From NCBI GenBank assembly GCA_024234975.1, contig JACKNH010000018.1:1-64000 (forward strand): 64,000 bases of DNA, read 5' to 3'. Under the pieces are notes generated by a model. It did no database searches and had not been told where the DNA came from. It worked only from the letters and a program-made list of their open reading frames with translations. The position numbers were made by a program, and so were the translations under genes. Source of the DNA: Gammaproteobacteria bacterium (lineage in GTDB: Bacteria; Pseudomonadota; Gammaproteobacteria; Ga0077536). This document shows positions 36,487 to 45,758 of the stretch, piece by piece; the stretch's first letter is position 1; each line of letters opens with the position of its first letter.

Positions 36487-38007
36487 TTACGTTCCCTGCT
36501 CGCCAGCGGATGTTTCATGAAAACTGCGGGCGCCATGCATTTGCAGTAGCGCAGCGGTTTCCGGATGGGGCGCCATATCACCTTGTCGCAACCTCATCGA
36601 AGAAATCACCTTGCCCAATGCATAATCAAGTGCAGTATTACCTTCATTGTCCTTTGCATTGATTTCAGCGCCATTTTCCACGAGGAAGCGGGCGAATTCC
36701 GTCCAGCCCCAGAAGGCGGCGGCGTGCAGCGCGGTCTGACCGTCATTGCGTCCACCGTTGACGTCGGCGCCGGCGCCGAGCAGCAGTTGCGCCGCGGCGA
36801 TACATTGCGCCTCATTGCGGAAGCGGGCCCGGATATCAATCAAGGTGGAACCGAGGCCGGCGGCCGACATCATCGGCGTAATCCCGAGCGAGTTCGGCAG
36901 ATTCGGCAACGCGTTGTATTCGAGCAGCAGTTTGATCGAATCGGTATCGCCGGCCTTCGCTGCGCGAATCAATGGGGTGGTGCCGATGGTCAGCATGTTG
37001 TCACCCCCGCGATCCTGGCCCAGTGAGCGGTAAGGCGGAAACAATTTGAGCTGCATGTTGGGGTTGGCGCCTTTGGCCAGCAGTTTCGACATGACTTCCA
37101 GCGGCGTCGTGTCATCCCATGATGGCCGATCAGGGCGGCCGCCGCGTGGCACCGTGTTGTAGTCGACCGTGGAGTACAGCGGCGCACGGCCCCAGGTATC
37201 CCACTTGTTGACGTTGGCGCCGGCATCTATGAGATACGCGGCGGCGTCCCAACGTGCGTTGAGCGTGGCCATCAACAAAGGGGTGATGTTATCGGGATCC
37301 GAGAGGTCGATGTTGGCGCCGCCTTCGACCAGTGCGCGTGCGCAACCCGCGCAGCCTTCACGGGCTGCCAGCAGCAACGCCGTCAGGCCGCCGGAGGGAC
37401 GGTTCTGCGGTCGCGGCTCCGCGGTTACCTGGCGTGGCCATACCTTGATATCACTGCGGGCGTCCACCTCGGCGCCCCGCTGCACCAGCAATTCGGTCAT
37501 CGCCGGCTGGCTCTGCGCGGCGGCCCACATCAATGCCGTCTGCCCACGAAAGCTGCCGCGTGCATTGACATTGGCGCCGCGGTCGAGCAACAACCTGGCG
37601 GCGTCGACATGACTGGTGCGCGCAACGGTCATCAATGCCGTCTGCCCTTCCAGGTTGGCCGATTCAACATCGGCGCCGGCATCCAGCAGCCGCTTGATGA
37701 TACGGACGTTGCCGTGCTCGCCTGCTTCCAGCAGGGGCGAGGAGCCGTAGTCGTTACGGGCGTTGACGTCGGCGCCGGCTTTGAGCAGTCGTGTCACCAG
37801 TGCTTCGTCGTCGTTGTAGACGGCCCAGTGTAAAGCCGTGGTGCCATCGCTCATGCGCTCGCTGGCATCCGCGCCTTGCTTCAGCAACTCAAGGGCCTGC
37901 CCGGAGTCGCCCGCACGAGCCGCGTCCATCAGCGTTTGCGCGCAAATCGAATGTGTCATCACCGTGGCAATGAAGGCCGCCAGTAATGCTCCCCGCCGGC
38001 TTGCCAT
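36487..38007 (-). CDS. Exported ankyrin-repeat protein, cassette A
   Basis: A 506-residue protein with a signal sequence (ALLAAFIATVMTHSICAQ) and about ten ankyrin repeats. Typical units are DGTTALHWAVYNDDEALVTR, LLKAGADVNARNDYG and GQTALHAAAFWGWTEFAR. Between repeats is a conserved insert with LFPPYRSLGQDRGG, also found in the cassette B protein. A CxxC (EGCAGCARAL, about residue 219) is also shared. The start ATG 38007 follows CGGAGATCTGAT and is one base past the DUF1552 stop. Ankyrin repeats mediate protein contacts; here they would act in the periplasm, perhaps holding the cassette proteins together. Confidence 0.88.
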   Translation of the reverse strand: MASRRGALLAAFIATVMTHSICAQTLMDAARAGDSGQALELLKQGADASERMSDGTTALHWAVYNDDEALVTRLLKAGADVNARNDYGSSPLLEAGEHGNVRIIKRLLDAGADVESANLEGQTALMTVARTSHVDAARLLLDRGANVNARGSFRGQTALMWAAAQSQPAMTELLVQRGAEVDARSDIKVWPRQVTAEPRPQNRPSGGLTALLLAAREGCAGCARALVEGGANIDLSDPDNITPLLMATLNARWDAAAYLIDAGANVNKWDTWGRAPLYSTVDYNTVPRGGRPDRPSWDDTTPLEVMSKLLAKGANPNMQLKLFPPYRSLGQDRGGDNMLTIGTTPLIRAAKAGDTDSIKLLLEYNALPNLPNSLGITPMMSAAGLGSTLIDIRARFRNEAQCIAAAQLLLGAGADVNGGRNDGQTALHAAAFWGWTEFARFLVENGAEINAKDNEGNTALDYALGKVISSMRLRQGDMAPHPETAALLQMHGARSFHETSAGEQGT

Positions 38008-38008
38008 A

Positions 38009-39328
38009 TCAGATCTCCGAAAACTCACCGGTACTGTCACCGAACGAATCCATCGGGATACCGACGCGGTTCAGTAGCGTCAGGTGCAGGTTCGCCAGCG
38101 GCGAATGGTCCGGGTAGCGCAGGTGCTGGCGACCCTTGATGGTGCCGGCGCCTCGGCCGACGATGGCCGTCGGCAGCGGGAAGTGATCGTGCAGGTTACT
38201 GTTGCTCATGTTGCTGCCGAACAGAATCGTGGAGTTGTCGAGCATGTTGCCGTCACCATCGGAAGTTTCCGCCAGCTGCTTGACGAAGCGGGCGAATGCC
38301 TGGGTGTTGTAGGCCTGCACGCGCGCCAGCCGTTCCAGCTTGCCGGCATTGTTCTGGTGGTGAGACAGCGGATGGAACGCATCGGAAATACCGATATGCG
38401 TGTACGCCTGGTTGCTGACCTCGGCGGCCATCATGAACGAGACGATACGCGTCATGTTGGCGCGGAACGCCAGTGCGATCATGTCGAACATCAAATCAAT
38501 ATGATCACCGAACGCCGCGGGAATGCCCGACGGTGCGTCAGGCAGATTGAGCTGTGACATGTCGCGCGCCGCCAGCCGTTCCACCCGGCGCTCGATTTCA
38601 CGCACGGTTTCCAGGTAATCATCGAGCACGGCGCGATCGCGCGCACCCAGGCGCTTGCCCAGTGTCCGTGCTTCTTCCGAAACCATATCCAGCAGGCTGT
38701 TGTTCTCCAGCGCAATCATGTCGCGTTCTTCCGGCGTGTCGCCGGCGCCGAACAAGGTCTGGAATAATTTTCGCGGATTGTGTTCCATCGGCAGCGGCGT
38801 GGAGGGTGTGCGGAAGGAAATTGTCTTGCCGTAGCTGCAGCCGTAATTGCGATCGCAGGATCCTTCGCCACCATGCTCCTCGGTAGCGACTTCGAGCGAG
38901 GGCAGGGGCGTGTCCTGGCCGATGTGTTGGGCGGCAATCTGGTCCACCGTGGTGGCGCCCAACGGATCATGGCTGATGCGCGGCGGCACACAGCCCAGCC
39001 AGGTGCCGGGTGTGATGGCGTGTACCGGGGCGGCGACGGCGGACTTGTTTTCCAGCCCGCTGATAATGGTGAGGTAGTCCTTGTACGGATCCAGCGGTGC
39101 AAGGATCTGCGGCAGTTCGAAATCGCGGCCTTCGCCAGTGGGCGTCCACTTGTTCATCACCGCACCGTGCGGGAAGTAGACAAACGCCATGCGGGGTTTC
39201 GGCGCCGCCGCAGTGTTTGCCAGCGCAGTGCCGGCGGGAATCATCGCATCGAGTAAGGGCAACGCGACCGAGGCGCCCACACCACGCAGGAATGTGCGGC
39301 GGGCAATGTGTTTCTTGGTCAGGAACAT
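38009..39328 (-). CDS. Tat-exported DUF1552 protein, cassette A
   Basis: A 439-residue protein with a twin-arginine leader (HIARRTFLRGVGASVALPLL, Arg10-Arg11), so it is predicted to be folded before export. The body matches DUF1552, a family related to the DUF1501/alkaline-phosphatase-like proteins: FVYFPHGAVMNKWTP, TWLGCVPPRISHDP, LDNSTILFGSNMSNSNLHDH and the end GIPMDSFGDSTG. Its catalytic chemistry is unknown. ATG 39328 was chosen because GGAG is 9 bases upstream; two earlier start codons crowd the ribosome-binding site. It lies between the DUF1592 and ankyrin genes. Confidence 0.9.
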   Translation of the reverse strand: MFLTKKHIARRTFLRGVGASVALPLLDAMIPAGTALANTAAAPKPRMAFVYFPHGAVMNKWTPTGEGRDFELPQILAPLDPYKDYLTIISGLENKSAVAAPVHAITPGTWLGCVPPRISHDPLGATTVDQIAAQHIGQDTPLPSLEVATEEHGGEGSCDRNYGCSYGKTISFRTPSTPLPMEHNPRKLFQTLFGAGDTPEERDMIALENNSLLDMVSEEARTLGKRLGARDRAVLDDYLETVREIERRVERLAARDMSQLNLPDAPSGIPAAFGDHIDLMFDMIALAFRANMTRIVSFMMAAEVSNQAYTHIGISDAFHPLSHHQNNAGKLERLARVQAYNTQAFARFVKQLAETSDGDGNMLDNSTILFGSNMSNSNLHDHFPLPTAIVGRGAGTIKGRQHLRYPDHSPLANLHLTLLNRVGIPMDSFGDSTGEFSEI

Positions 39329-39358
39329 GGTCATCAACTCCTTATCGCAGTTGCAGCG

Positions 39359-41803
39359 TCAGTCGGTGGTGGTGGCAAGTGGCGGATGCCCGGCGGCGGC
39401 AATGGCTTCACCCTGGTCGGGAATCCGGTCCATGCGGAACGCGGGACTCAAGACAATGCCGTTGATGATGGCGGAGAGCCGGTAATCGTCACGCGCCGCA
39501 TCGCGTACGATTCGGCGGACCGTGGGCATGTCGTAATAGCGGACGCTGCGGCCCAGCGCGAATGTCATCAGCTTCTCGGTAAACGTCTGGGCGAATTCGT
39601 CTGACCGGTCAACCAGCGCGTCGCGCAATTCATTGACGCCGTTGATCGGCGTGCCGTCGGCCAGTTGTCCGGAGGCATCGATGTCGGTGCCGGCATCGCG
39701 ATCCCGCGTGCGCCAGCGCCCGATGGCGTCGAAGTTCTCCAGCGCCAGCCCCAGCGGATCAATTACGCCGTGGCAGCCTGCACAGGAAGGCGCCGCACGA
39801 TGCTCGGCCAGCCGTTCGCGGACGGTCAGCGGCACCGCGCCTTCCTGGGTTTCCGGGAAGGCTTCGACATTCGGCGGCGGCGCTGCGGGGGGCGTGCCGA
39901 GGAATTTTTCCAGGATGTAACCACCGCGCAGCACCGGCGTCGTGCGATTGGCGTATGACGTCGCCATCAGAAATGCGCCTTTGCCAAGCAGTCCGCGCCG
40001 GTAGTCATGGTCGAATTCCACGCGCTGGAAGCGACTGCCGCGGATGGACTTGACGCCGTAATGCACGGCCAACCGTTCATTGATGAAAGAGTGTCTTGCG
40101 GTCAGCAGGTCGATGATGCTGGCATCGGCAGCGAATACACTGCCGATGAATAACGCCAGCTCTTCCTTGAAGTCTTCCACCAGATCCGCGCTGTACTCGG
40201 GAAACAGATCCGGGTCGGGTTCGACGATATCCAGGCCTTTCACGTTCAACCATTGAAAGGCGAAGTTGCGCACCAGTGCGTCGGCGCGCGGATCGGCCAA
40301 CATGCGCTTGATTTGCGCTTTCAACGCGGCATCGTTGTGCAGCTCGCCGGCTTCGGCCACTTTGAGCAGCGCTTCGTCGGGTGGTCCGCTCCAGAGGAAG
40401 AACGACAACCGCGAAGCAAGATCAAGATCGTTCAGCGCGAACATCGAACCCGGCACGGCGTCATCGGGCGGCGTGTGCGCGCGATACAGGAAGTTGGGGC
40501 TGGCGAGTATCGCCATCAGGCCCTTCTGGATACCGGTATCGAAATCGCCTTGGTCACGACCGCGCTGGTAAAACGACATGGCGTGGGCGATGTCGTCACG
40601 GCTGACCGGGCGACGGAACGCCTCCCGGGCGATGCGCAACAGGATTTCCTCGGCACAGGCAGTTTCTTCCGCCACGACCTGCGGCCGGCAACTGAACAAC
40701 TTGTGCCGGCTCGGCGTTTCACTGACGCCGCTGACGGTCAGCGGCCCTTTGATCTCGACGTTGGCGATGCGCGGTCCGTCAGAGTTGCCATCCACATGCC
40801 GGCCCATGCCTTCCACCGGCAGAAAGCCGTGCAGAATTTCATTGGTGACGGCGGCTGTCTTCGCAACAAAGGTGATGCCTATGCGATGCGTGCCCGCCGG
40901 GACAAACGCACGGATATCGCGAAACCGGCTGTTGATCTCGCCGACGCCCGCGGCCTGTTGCAGTTCGACCAGGTCGAGGTCATGGTCGTTGCCCAATTTC
41001 TGCTCGAACACCCGCTTGTCATCTACGGTAACGATCAGTGTGTTCTCCCACATCACGCCCCACAGATAGCCGGCACCGACCAGCCCGGAGATGTTGAATT
41101 CGTATTCGCCGTCGGCGGGAAAGTAGTGTTCGATGAGCATGCCACCGCGGGTACCGAGCGGCAGCCCTTTGACATGGACGTACTGGTTGGATTCGGGCGT
41201 TCCGGGATAGAACCGGCTCTCAGTGCGGGCGTTGGGTTTGCCCAGCGCCATGACGCTGACCTGGCGGGCCGCCGACAGGTACTGTTCCATGAATGCCGGC
41301 GACACCTTCAGGACTTCGGCGATGTTATCAAAGCTGTCGGATTCATCATCCCGCGGCAACAAGGCGCTGACATCGATATCGAGGTCGAGCAGCTGGCGGA
41401 TGGCGTTGGCGTACTCGGTACGGTTCAATCGATGCAGGCCGACGGTGCCGGGATCGATATTCTGTGCCGCCGCCATATCCAGCGAGCGCTCGAGTGTGCG
41501 CATGAAATCGACCATGACCGCGCGGTCAGGTTTGTCTTCACCGGGCGGCGGCATCTGCGCGCCGCGCACCTTGCGCACCGCTTCCTCCCAGATTTGGGCA
41601 TCGGCGGCGACGTTCGCAGGCTGCAACGTATCGAAGGCGACGCCGCCCGCCCAGTCTTCGAAGTTATGGCAGCCGATGCAGTATTCCTCCACCAGCGGCC
41701 ACTGCTCCGCCAGGATGGCGCCGGCATCCTCGGCCGCGTGGGCCGGAACCAGGAAACATGCGGCCGAACCGGCCGCGGCGAGGTACCGCATACGAATCAT
41801 CAT
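39359..41803 (-). CDS. DUF1587/DUF1592/DUF1588/DUF1585 c-type-haem protein, cassette A
   Basis: An 814-residue secreted protein with a signal peptide (YLAAAGSAACFLVPAHA). A c-type haem motif CIGCH (Cys42-His46) in a Planctomycete-type cytochrome domain is followed by the DUF1587/1592/1588/1585 series seen in planctomycete and myxobacterial proteins. Landmarks: HRLNRTEYANAIRQLL, FRRPVSRDDIAHAM, NDLDLASRLSFFLWSGPPD, NRTTPVLRGGYILE, and a second CAGCH near residue 673 in PSCAGCHGVIDPLG. Function is unproven; family members are presumed periplasmic redox proteins. Its ATG overlaps the stop of the metallo-beta-lactamase-fold gene by 4 bases. Confidence 0.93.
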   Translation of the reverse strand: MMIRMRYLAAAGSAACFLVPAHAAEDAGAILAEQWPLVEEYCIGCHNFEDWAGGVAFDTLQPANVAADAQIWEEAVRKVRGAQMPPPGEDKPDRAVMVDFMRTLERSLDMAAAQNIDPGTVGLHRLNRTEYANAIRQLLDLDIDVSALLPRDDESDSFDNIAEVLKVSPAFMEQYLSAARQVSVMALGKPNARTESRFYPGTPESNQYVHVKGLPLGTRGGMLIEHYFPADGEYEFNISGLVGAGYLWGVMWENTLIVTVDDKRVFEQKLGNDHDLDLVELQQAAGVGEINSRFRDIRAFVPAGTHRIGITFVAKTAAVTNEILHGFLPVEGMGRHVDGNSDGPRIANVEIKGPLTVSGVSETPSRHKLFSCRPQVVAEETACAEEILLRIAREAFRRPVSRDDIAHAMSFYQRGRDQGDFDTGIQKGLMAILASPNFLYRAHTPPDDAVPGSMFALNDLDLASRLSFFLWSGPPDEALLKVAEAGELHNDAALKAQIKRMLADPRADALVRNFAFQWLNVKGLDIVEPDPDLFPEYSADLVEDFKEELALFIGSVFAADASIIDLLTARHSFINERLAVHYGVKSIRGSRFQRVEFDHDYRRGLLGKGAFLMATSYANRTTPVLRGGYILEKFLGTPPAAPPPNVEAFPETQEGAVPLTVRERLAEHRAAPSCAGCHGVIDPLGLALENFDAIGRWRTRDRDAGTDIDASGQLADGTPINGVNELRDALVDRSDEFAQTFTEKLMTFALGRSVRYYDMPTVRRIVRDAARDDYRLSAIINGIVLSPAFRMDRIPDQGEAIAAAGHPPLATTTD

Positions 41804-42744
41804 CGACTCCCGCGCTGCAGATAGCGGCGCACTTCAGTAATGTGGCCCCACACGCCTTCATAGGCGTTGTGGAGGAACTGCCGGGGTTCTCCCCATAGCG
41901 CGTCATGGTCGCGCGTCGGCAGTGAAATCAGGAATTCGGCGTAGCTTTCGCCCTTGTAATAGCTGTTGCTGATTTTCGTCAGCACGTCTTCACACATGGC
42001 CCGTTGGGCTTGCAGGTGTTTGCTGTCGACCGGCGTGCCGTGTGCGGCAATCACGATGGTGTTGTCATCGCAGATCTCAAGCAGCAAATTCAGGCTGTCG
42101 ATCATGCCGCCCAGCCAGCCGCCCGTGACGTAGTCGGGCAGCGGGTAGCTACCGTCGGTAACCACGCCGCCGGCCACGATGACATTCCGCTCCGGCAGGT
42201 GAACGTACAAGTCACCGTCGGTATGGGCCTGGCTGAGATAACCATAGCGTAGCGCGTCCGCTCCGACATCGAGTTCGTGCACGCCGTAATAAAACGTGTC
42301 GGTGGGCCAGAAGCTAGTGGGGCGCGGGGGGTAAACCCGGTTGTTCCAGGTCGAGTTGATGTCCGTGGTCATCCACAGGCGTGTATTCTCATGGGCGATC
42401 ACCGGCACGCCGCGCGCGGTGAAAACATCGTTGCAACCGGTATGGTCGAGATGCCAATGCGTATTGAAGACATGGCTGACAGGCTTATCGGCGCGTTTTG
42501 TGGTCAACCAGTCGTTGAGCGGACCGGCATCCACATCCGCACCGCAGTCCACCAGTACCACGCCGGTAGCAGTATCGATGGCGGTAATGTTGCCGCCCGC
42601 GCCGTGCAACAGCGTGACGCCGTCGGCGACAGTGGTTGACGTCAGCGGCCCCGTCGCCGCCCGCGCCAGATATGGCCAGGCGAGTTGGGCTGTGCCGGCG
42701 ACGGCGGCGCCGAGCAGTGAGCGGCGGGTGAACGGGGCTTTCAT
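41800..42744 (-). CDS. Tat-exported metallo-beta-lactamase-fold hydrolase, cassette A
   Basis: A 314-residue protein with a twin-arginine leader (FTRRSLLGAAVAGTAQ). The zinc-binding motif HxHxDH is intact (THWHLDHTG, His96, His98, Asp100, His101); further ligands are likely in QAHTDGD and IAAHGTP. Sequence style (HENTRLW, TGGW) resembles the exported MBL-fold proteins near quinoprotein/PQQ and sulfur-oxidation systems. It opens cassette A and overlaps the haem-protein gene by 4 bases. Substrate unknown. Confidence 0.9.
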   Translation of the reverse strand: MKAPFTRRSLLGAAVAGTAQLAWPYLARAATGPLTSTTVADGVTLLHGAGGNITAIDTATGVVLVDCGADVDAGPLNDWLTTKRADKPVSHVFNTHWHLDHTGCNDVFTARGVPVIAHENTRLWMTTDINSTWNNRVYPPRPTSFWPTDTFYYGVHELDVGADALRYGYLSQAHTDGDLYVHLPERNVIVAGGVVTDGSYPLPDYVTGGWLGGMIDSLNLLLEICDDNTIVIAAHGTPVDSKHLQAQRAMCEDVLTKISNSYYKGESYAEFLISLPTRDHDALWGEPRQFLHNAYEGVWGHITEVRRYLQRGSR

Positions 42745-42816
42745 ATCAATCTCAGTCAGTTACCACGTAAAGCAGGCCACTATAACAGCGCAGGCGCGGC
42801 CGATCAGGTTGACCGG

Positions 42817-43824
42817 TCATTGCGCGGTTTCCCACGCGGCGCGCTGTGTCGCGAGAAATTCGTACAGTCCCGTGGCCGGACGGCCGGTCAGGCGACCGAC
42901 GGCACTGTCAGGTTGCGCCAGCCAGAGCGAATCCAGTTCCTGACCCAGCCCGACCCCGCCGCGCGCGGCGCGTTCAGGTACCCCGGCGTCGATTTGGTGC
43001 TGGATATAGACTTCCTGCGTCATGGCTTCAACAGCAACCGGACGGCCGCTCAGCAATGCCACCGCCCGCCCGAGTTCCACCGCGCCGACGGCCTGCGGAC
43101 CGGTGATGTTGTAGGCAGTGTTGTCATGGCCAGGCGTGGCCAGCACCGCCGCCGCGGCCGCCGCGCAATCCTCACGGGTCACATAGGCGACCTTCAGGTC
43201 AGGCTGCCAGGTCGTCAACGTTCCGGAGCCCGCCGCTTCACGGGCGGCGGCAAGCTGGCCGTTCATATAAATCTGGTTGCGCAGGAAGGTCCACGCCACC
43301 CCGCTTTGCTCCAGAATCATCTCCGTCCGGCGGTGATCCTGCGCCAGCAGCGATTGTGTGTTGCGATCAGCATTCACATACGATGTGTAGGCAATCTGAA
43401 CGACACCGGCCTGCTTCGCGGCGTCAATGGCGTTCTTGTGCATCGCCGGGCGATCCAGTCCCATCCCGGAGATGCTGATCAACAGCATGCGTCGGCCGCC
43501 GGCAAACGCTGCCGGGAGCGACGCCGGTTGGGTGAAGTCACCAAATCTGACGCTCGCGCCCATTTCCGCGTAATTCTCCAATTCGTCCGGTGAACGGGAA
43601 ACCAGAATGAGGTCGGCCGCCGGAACCTGGCGGGCCAGGAGTTCCTCAACGACCAGCCGACCGAGCTGTCCGGATGCGCCGGTAATGATGATTTTTTCGC
43701 CATCTTCCGCCGCAGCTGCATACACCGGCGCACTGACCGCACCCAGGCCGGCCATGGCCAGCAGCAACGCAAGGCATCGCCACTTCATCCCGCGGGTGAA
43801 TCCTTGAAAGCGCTGCTCAAGCAT
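42817..43824 (-). CDS. NmrA-like NAD(P)-binding protein with export-type leader
   Basis: A 335-residue atypical SDR of the NmrA/HSCARG type: the dinucleotide motif GASGQLGRLVVEELLAR follows KIIIT, and IAYTSYVNAD is typical. It lacks the classical YxxxK active site, so a sensor or reductase role is possible (QOR2-like relatives reduce quinones). The first 36 residues form a signal-like segment (ALLLAMAGLGAVSAPVYA), unusual for this family. ATG 43824 follows GGAGAAATTCA. It precedes cassette A on the same strand. Confidence 0.8.
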   Translation of the reverse strand: MLEQRFQGFTRGMKWRCLALLLAMAGLGAVSAPVYAAAAEDGEKIIITGASGQLGRLVVEELLARQVPAADLILVSRSPDELENYAEMGASVRFGDFTQPASLPAAFAGGRRMLLISISGMGLDRPAMHKNAIDAAKQAGVVQIAYTSYVNADRNTQSLLAQDHRRTEMILEQSGVAWTFLRNQIYMNGQLAAAREAAGSGTLTTWQPDLKVAYVTREDCAAAAAAVLATPGHDNTAYNITGPQAVGAVELGRAVALLSGRPVAVEAMTQEVYIQHQIDAGVPERAARGGVGLGQELDSLWLAQPDSAVGRLTGRPATGLYEFLATQRAAWETAQ

Positions 43825-43943
43825 TGAATTTCTCCAGCTAAAAAGACGTCAAATCGCAACCACCGTGTGACAGATGATTAAGGGGATAAATCCCACAGAA
43901 GAGCCGGTGAACGGCGAGCTCTGGATGTTGCGATGCAGCGAAT

Positions 43944-44573
43944 TCAGTCGTCCTTGATGAAGGCGCCGAATAATTCCAGAAACTCGGCATTGCCGACCTC
44001 TACATCCTCGACATTCAGCATCACCGGATTTTCAATGGTATGGCGTACGTGCTGGTTGACGATGGAACAGTCGCGGCCAGGGCGGTCGGCCATTTTGAAA
44101 TCGCAGATGGCCAGTCCCGTCAGACCTTGTGTGTTGTCGATACAAAGCGGCAAGACCACCGGGACCATCTGACAGTCCATCATCATACGCATGCCGCGGT
44201 AGACACTGCCGCAGAACGTTGCGAGCGGCACCGGTGGGAGCTGAAGCATTGCCTTGTGGCGTTCGCGCGCTTCCGCGATTTCGGCCGGGAATTTGCAGCT
44301 GTTGAGGCCGAGCAGCGTGAGACTGCGCCACTCCTGCTGCGGCAGATCGCAGACGACGCCGACAATCCCGATATCCCAGCAGCGGGATACCTGCTCAGGC
44401 GTCAATTGACTGAGCAACCCCCGATCCCGCACTACGCTGGTCCCTTTGTCCCGCACCAGGTTACCCAGCACGATATTGTCGTGATAGCGGGCGACCATCA
44501 GCAGTTCGCCGAGACCGCGGTCCATCAATTCGAGACAAATCCGCTCCAGTTGTTCGGTGCGTTCTGTAGTCAT
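43944..44573 (-). CDS. Conserved protein of unknown family (paralogue of 17549-18187)
   Basis: A 209-residue, probably cytosolic protein sharing DRGLGE, IVLGNLVRDKG, VVRDRGLLSQL, a VSRCWDIGIVG block, QEWRSLTLLG, GSVYRGMRMMMD, MVPVVLPL and LAICDF with the gene at 17549-18187. No known domain is recognised. Two closely related copies 26 kb apart suggest duplication. It is transcribed away from cassette B and towards cassette A, and could be a cassette regulator, but that is speculative. ATG 44573 is one of several possible starts. Confidence 0.72.
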   Translation of the reverse strand: MTTERTEQLERICLELMDRGLGELLMVARYHDNIVLGNLVRDKGTSVVRDRGLLSQLTPEQVSRCWDIGIVGVVCDLPQQEWRSLTLLGLNSCKFPAEIAEARERHKAMLQLPPVPLATFCGSVYRGMRMMMDCQMVPVVLPLCIDNTQGLTGLAICDFKMADRPGRDCSIVNQHVRHTIENPVMLNVEDVEVGNAEFLELFGAFIKDD

Positions 44574-44734
44574 GGATCGGCCTGCATGAGTGCGTGGGCG
44601 CATAACCTACAATAACTGCGGCGCTTGTTAAACGGTGCTTCAGGGCCCATATCAGGGATTGAACTACCGGTATTGCTTATGGCCAAAGCCATGGGCCTGT
44701 TGAATAATGGCCCGTTTATCGAATTCATAGGGTT

Positions 44735-45667
44735 ATGACGAAAATCAGCATGAGCCTCACGCGACGCAACATGATGGTAAGGACCGCCGGCGCCAGCGCC
44801 GGGCTGATGCTCGCGGGCATCGGTCCGCGGCGCGCCGTGGCACAGGCAGTTGGCTCTGTTTCCATGGCGGGCGATATCCATTTGCTGCAGTCCGGTGGCG
44901 TTAACGTTCTGGCCATCGGCGGCGCTGATGGCATCACGTTATTGGATGGCGGGCCGACCGAACAGGCGGACGCATTGCTGGCCGAAGTCGCCAGGTTGTT
45001 TCCGGGCCATCAGGTTCGCACGCTGTTCAATACCCATTGGCACCCGGAGCAGACCGGTTGCAACGAGCGTCTCGGAGCGCAGGGCGCCCGCATCATCGCC
45101 CACGAAAACACCCGCCTGTGGCTGACGACGGATATCGAGCGGCCGTGGGAGCAACAGCGGTTTGCGCCGATGGCCAAGGCCGGTCAGCCCAACCAGACGT
45201 TCTATGACGCAGGCGAATTTTCCGCCGGTGCAACCGCCGTCCAGTATGGCTATCTGTTGCAGGCGCATACCGATGGTGACGCCTATGCTTTCCTGCCCGA
45301 GGAAAACATTCTGTTTACAGGTGGTGCGGTAACGTCGGATCGCTGGCCACTGGTGGATTGGTGGACGGGCGGTTGGATCGGTGGTCTGGCGGCAGGTCAG
45401 AAGCAGCTGCTGGAAATCGCCAACGAGCAGACCCGGATCGTGCCGTCCAGCGGACCGGTGATCACCAGGGCGGAACTGGCGGCTCAGCAGGAAATGTATG
45501 CGGCCTTGTTCGGCCAACTGCGACAGATGATGTTCAAAGGCCGCGCCCCGGCCGACGCGGTGGCGGCCGCACCTACCCGTGACATGAAACCGGAGTGGGG
45601 CGATGCGACGGCGTTTGTCTCGCGCGCATTCGAGAGCCTGTGGGGTCAGCTGTCGCCAGACGCATGA
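44735..45667 (+). CDS. Tat-exported metallo-beta-lactamase-fold protein with degenerate metal site, cassette B
   Basis: A 310-residue paralogue of the gene at 41800-42744, with a twin-arginine leader (SLTRRNMMVRTAGA). Shared landmarks include FNTHWH, IAHENTRLWLTTDI, QAHTDGD and TGGW. The zinc motif is altered: HWHPEQ (His101, His103, Glu105, Gln106) replaces HxHxDH, and the later AHGTP position reads PSSGP, so a third His is gone. It is probably catalytically impaired or uses a different metal. First gene of cassette B. Confidence 0.88.
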   Translation: MTKISMSLTRRNMMVRTAGASAGLMLAGIGPRRAVAQAVGSVSMAGDIHLLQSGGVNVLAIGGADGITLLDGGPTEQADALLAEVARLFPGHQVRTLFNTHWHPEQTGCNERLGAQGARIIAHENTRLWLTTDIERPWEQQRFAPMAKAGQPNQTFYDAGEFSAGATAVQYGYLLQAHTDGDAYAFLPEENILFTGGAVTSDRWPLVDWWTGGWIGGLAAGQKQLLEIANEQTRIVPSSGPVITRAELAAQQEMYAALFGQLRQMMFKGRAPADAVAAAPTRDMKPEWGDATAFVSRAFESLWGQLSPDA

Positions 45668-45758
45668 GCAGGCGGTATGGCAAATGCCAGGCTGTCATTA
45701 AATTTGTTTCACCCGGTGGTCCGCCCAGGACCGCTGGTATATCAGGAGACCGACCGGG

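Noticed and set aside
40253..41824. 523-codon plus-strand open frame antisense to the cassette A haem protein
   Set aside because: It lacks recognisable domains, has unusual composition (Arg, His, Gln rich) and lies opposite a well-supported protein. High GC content makes long antisense frames common.
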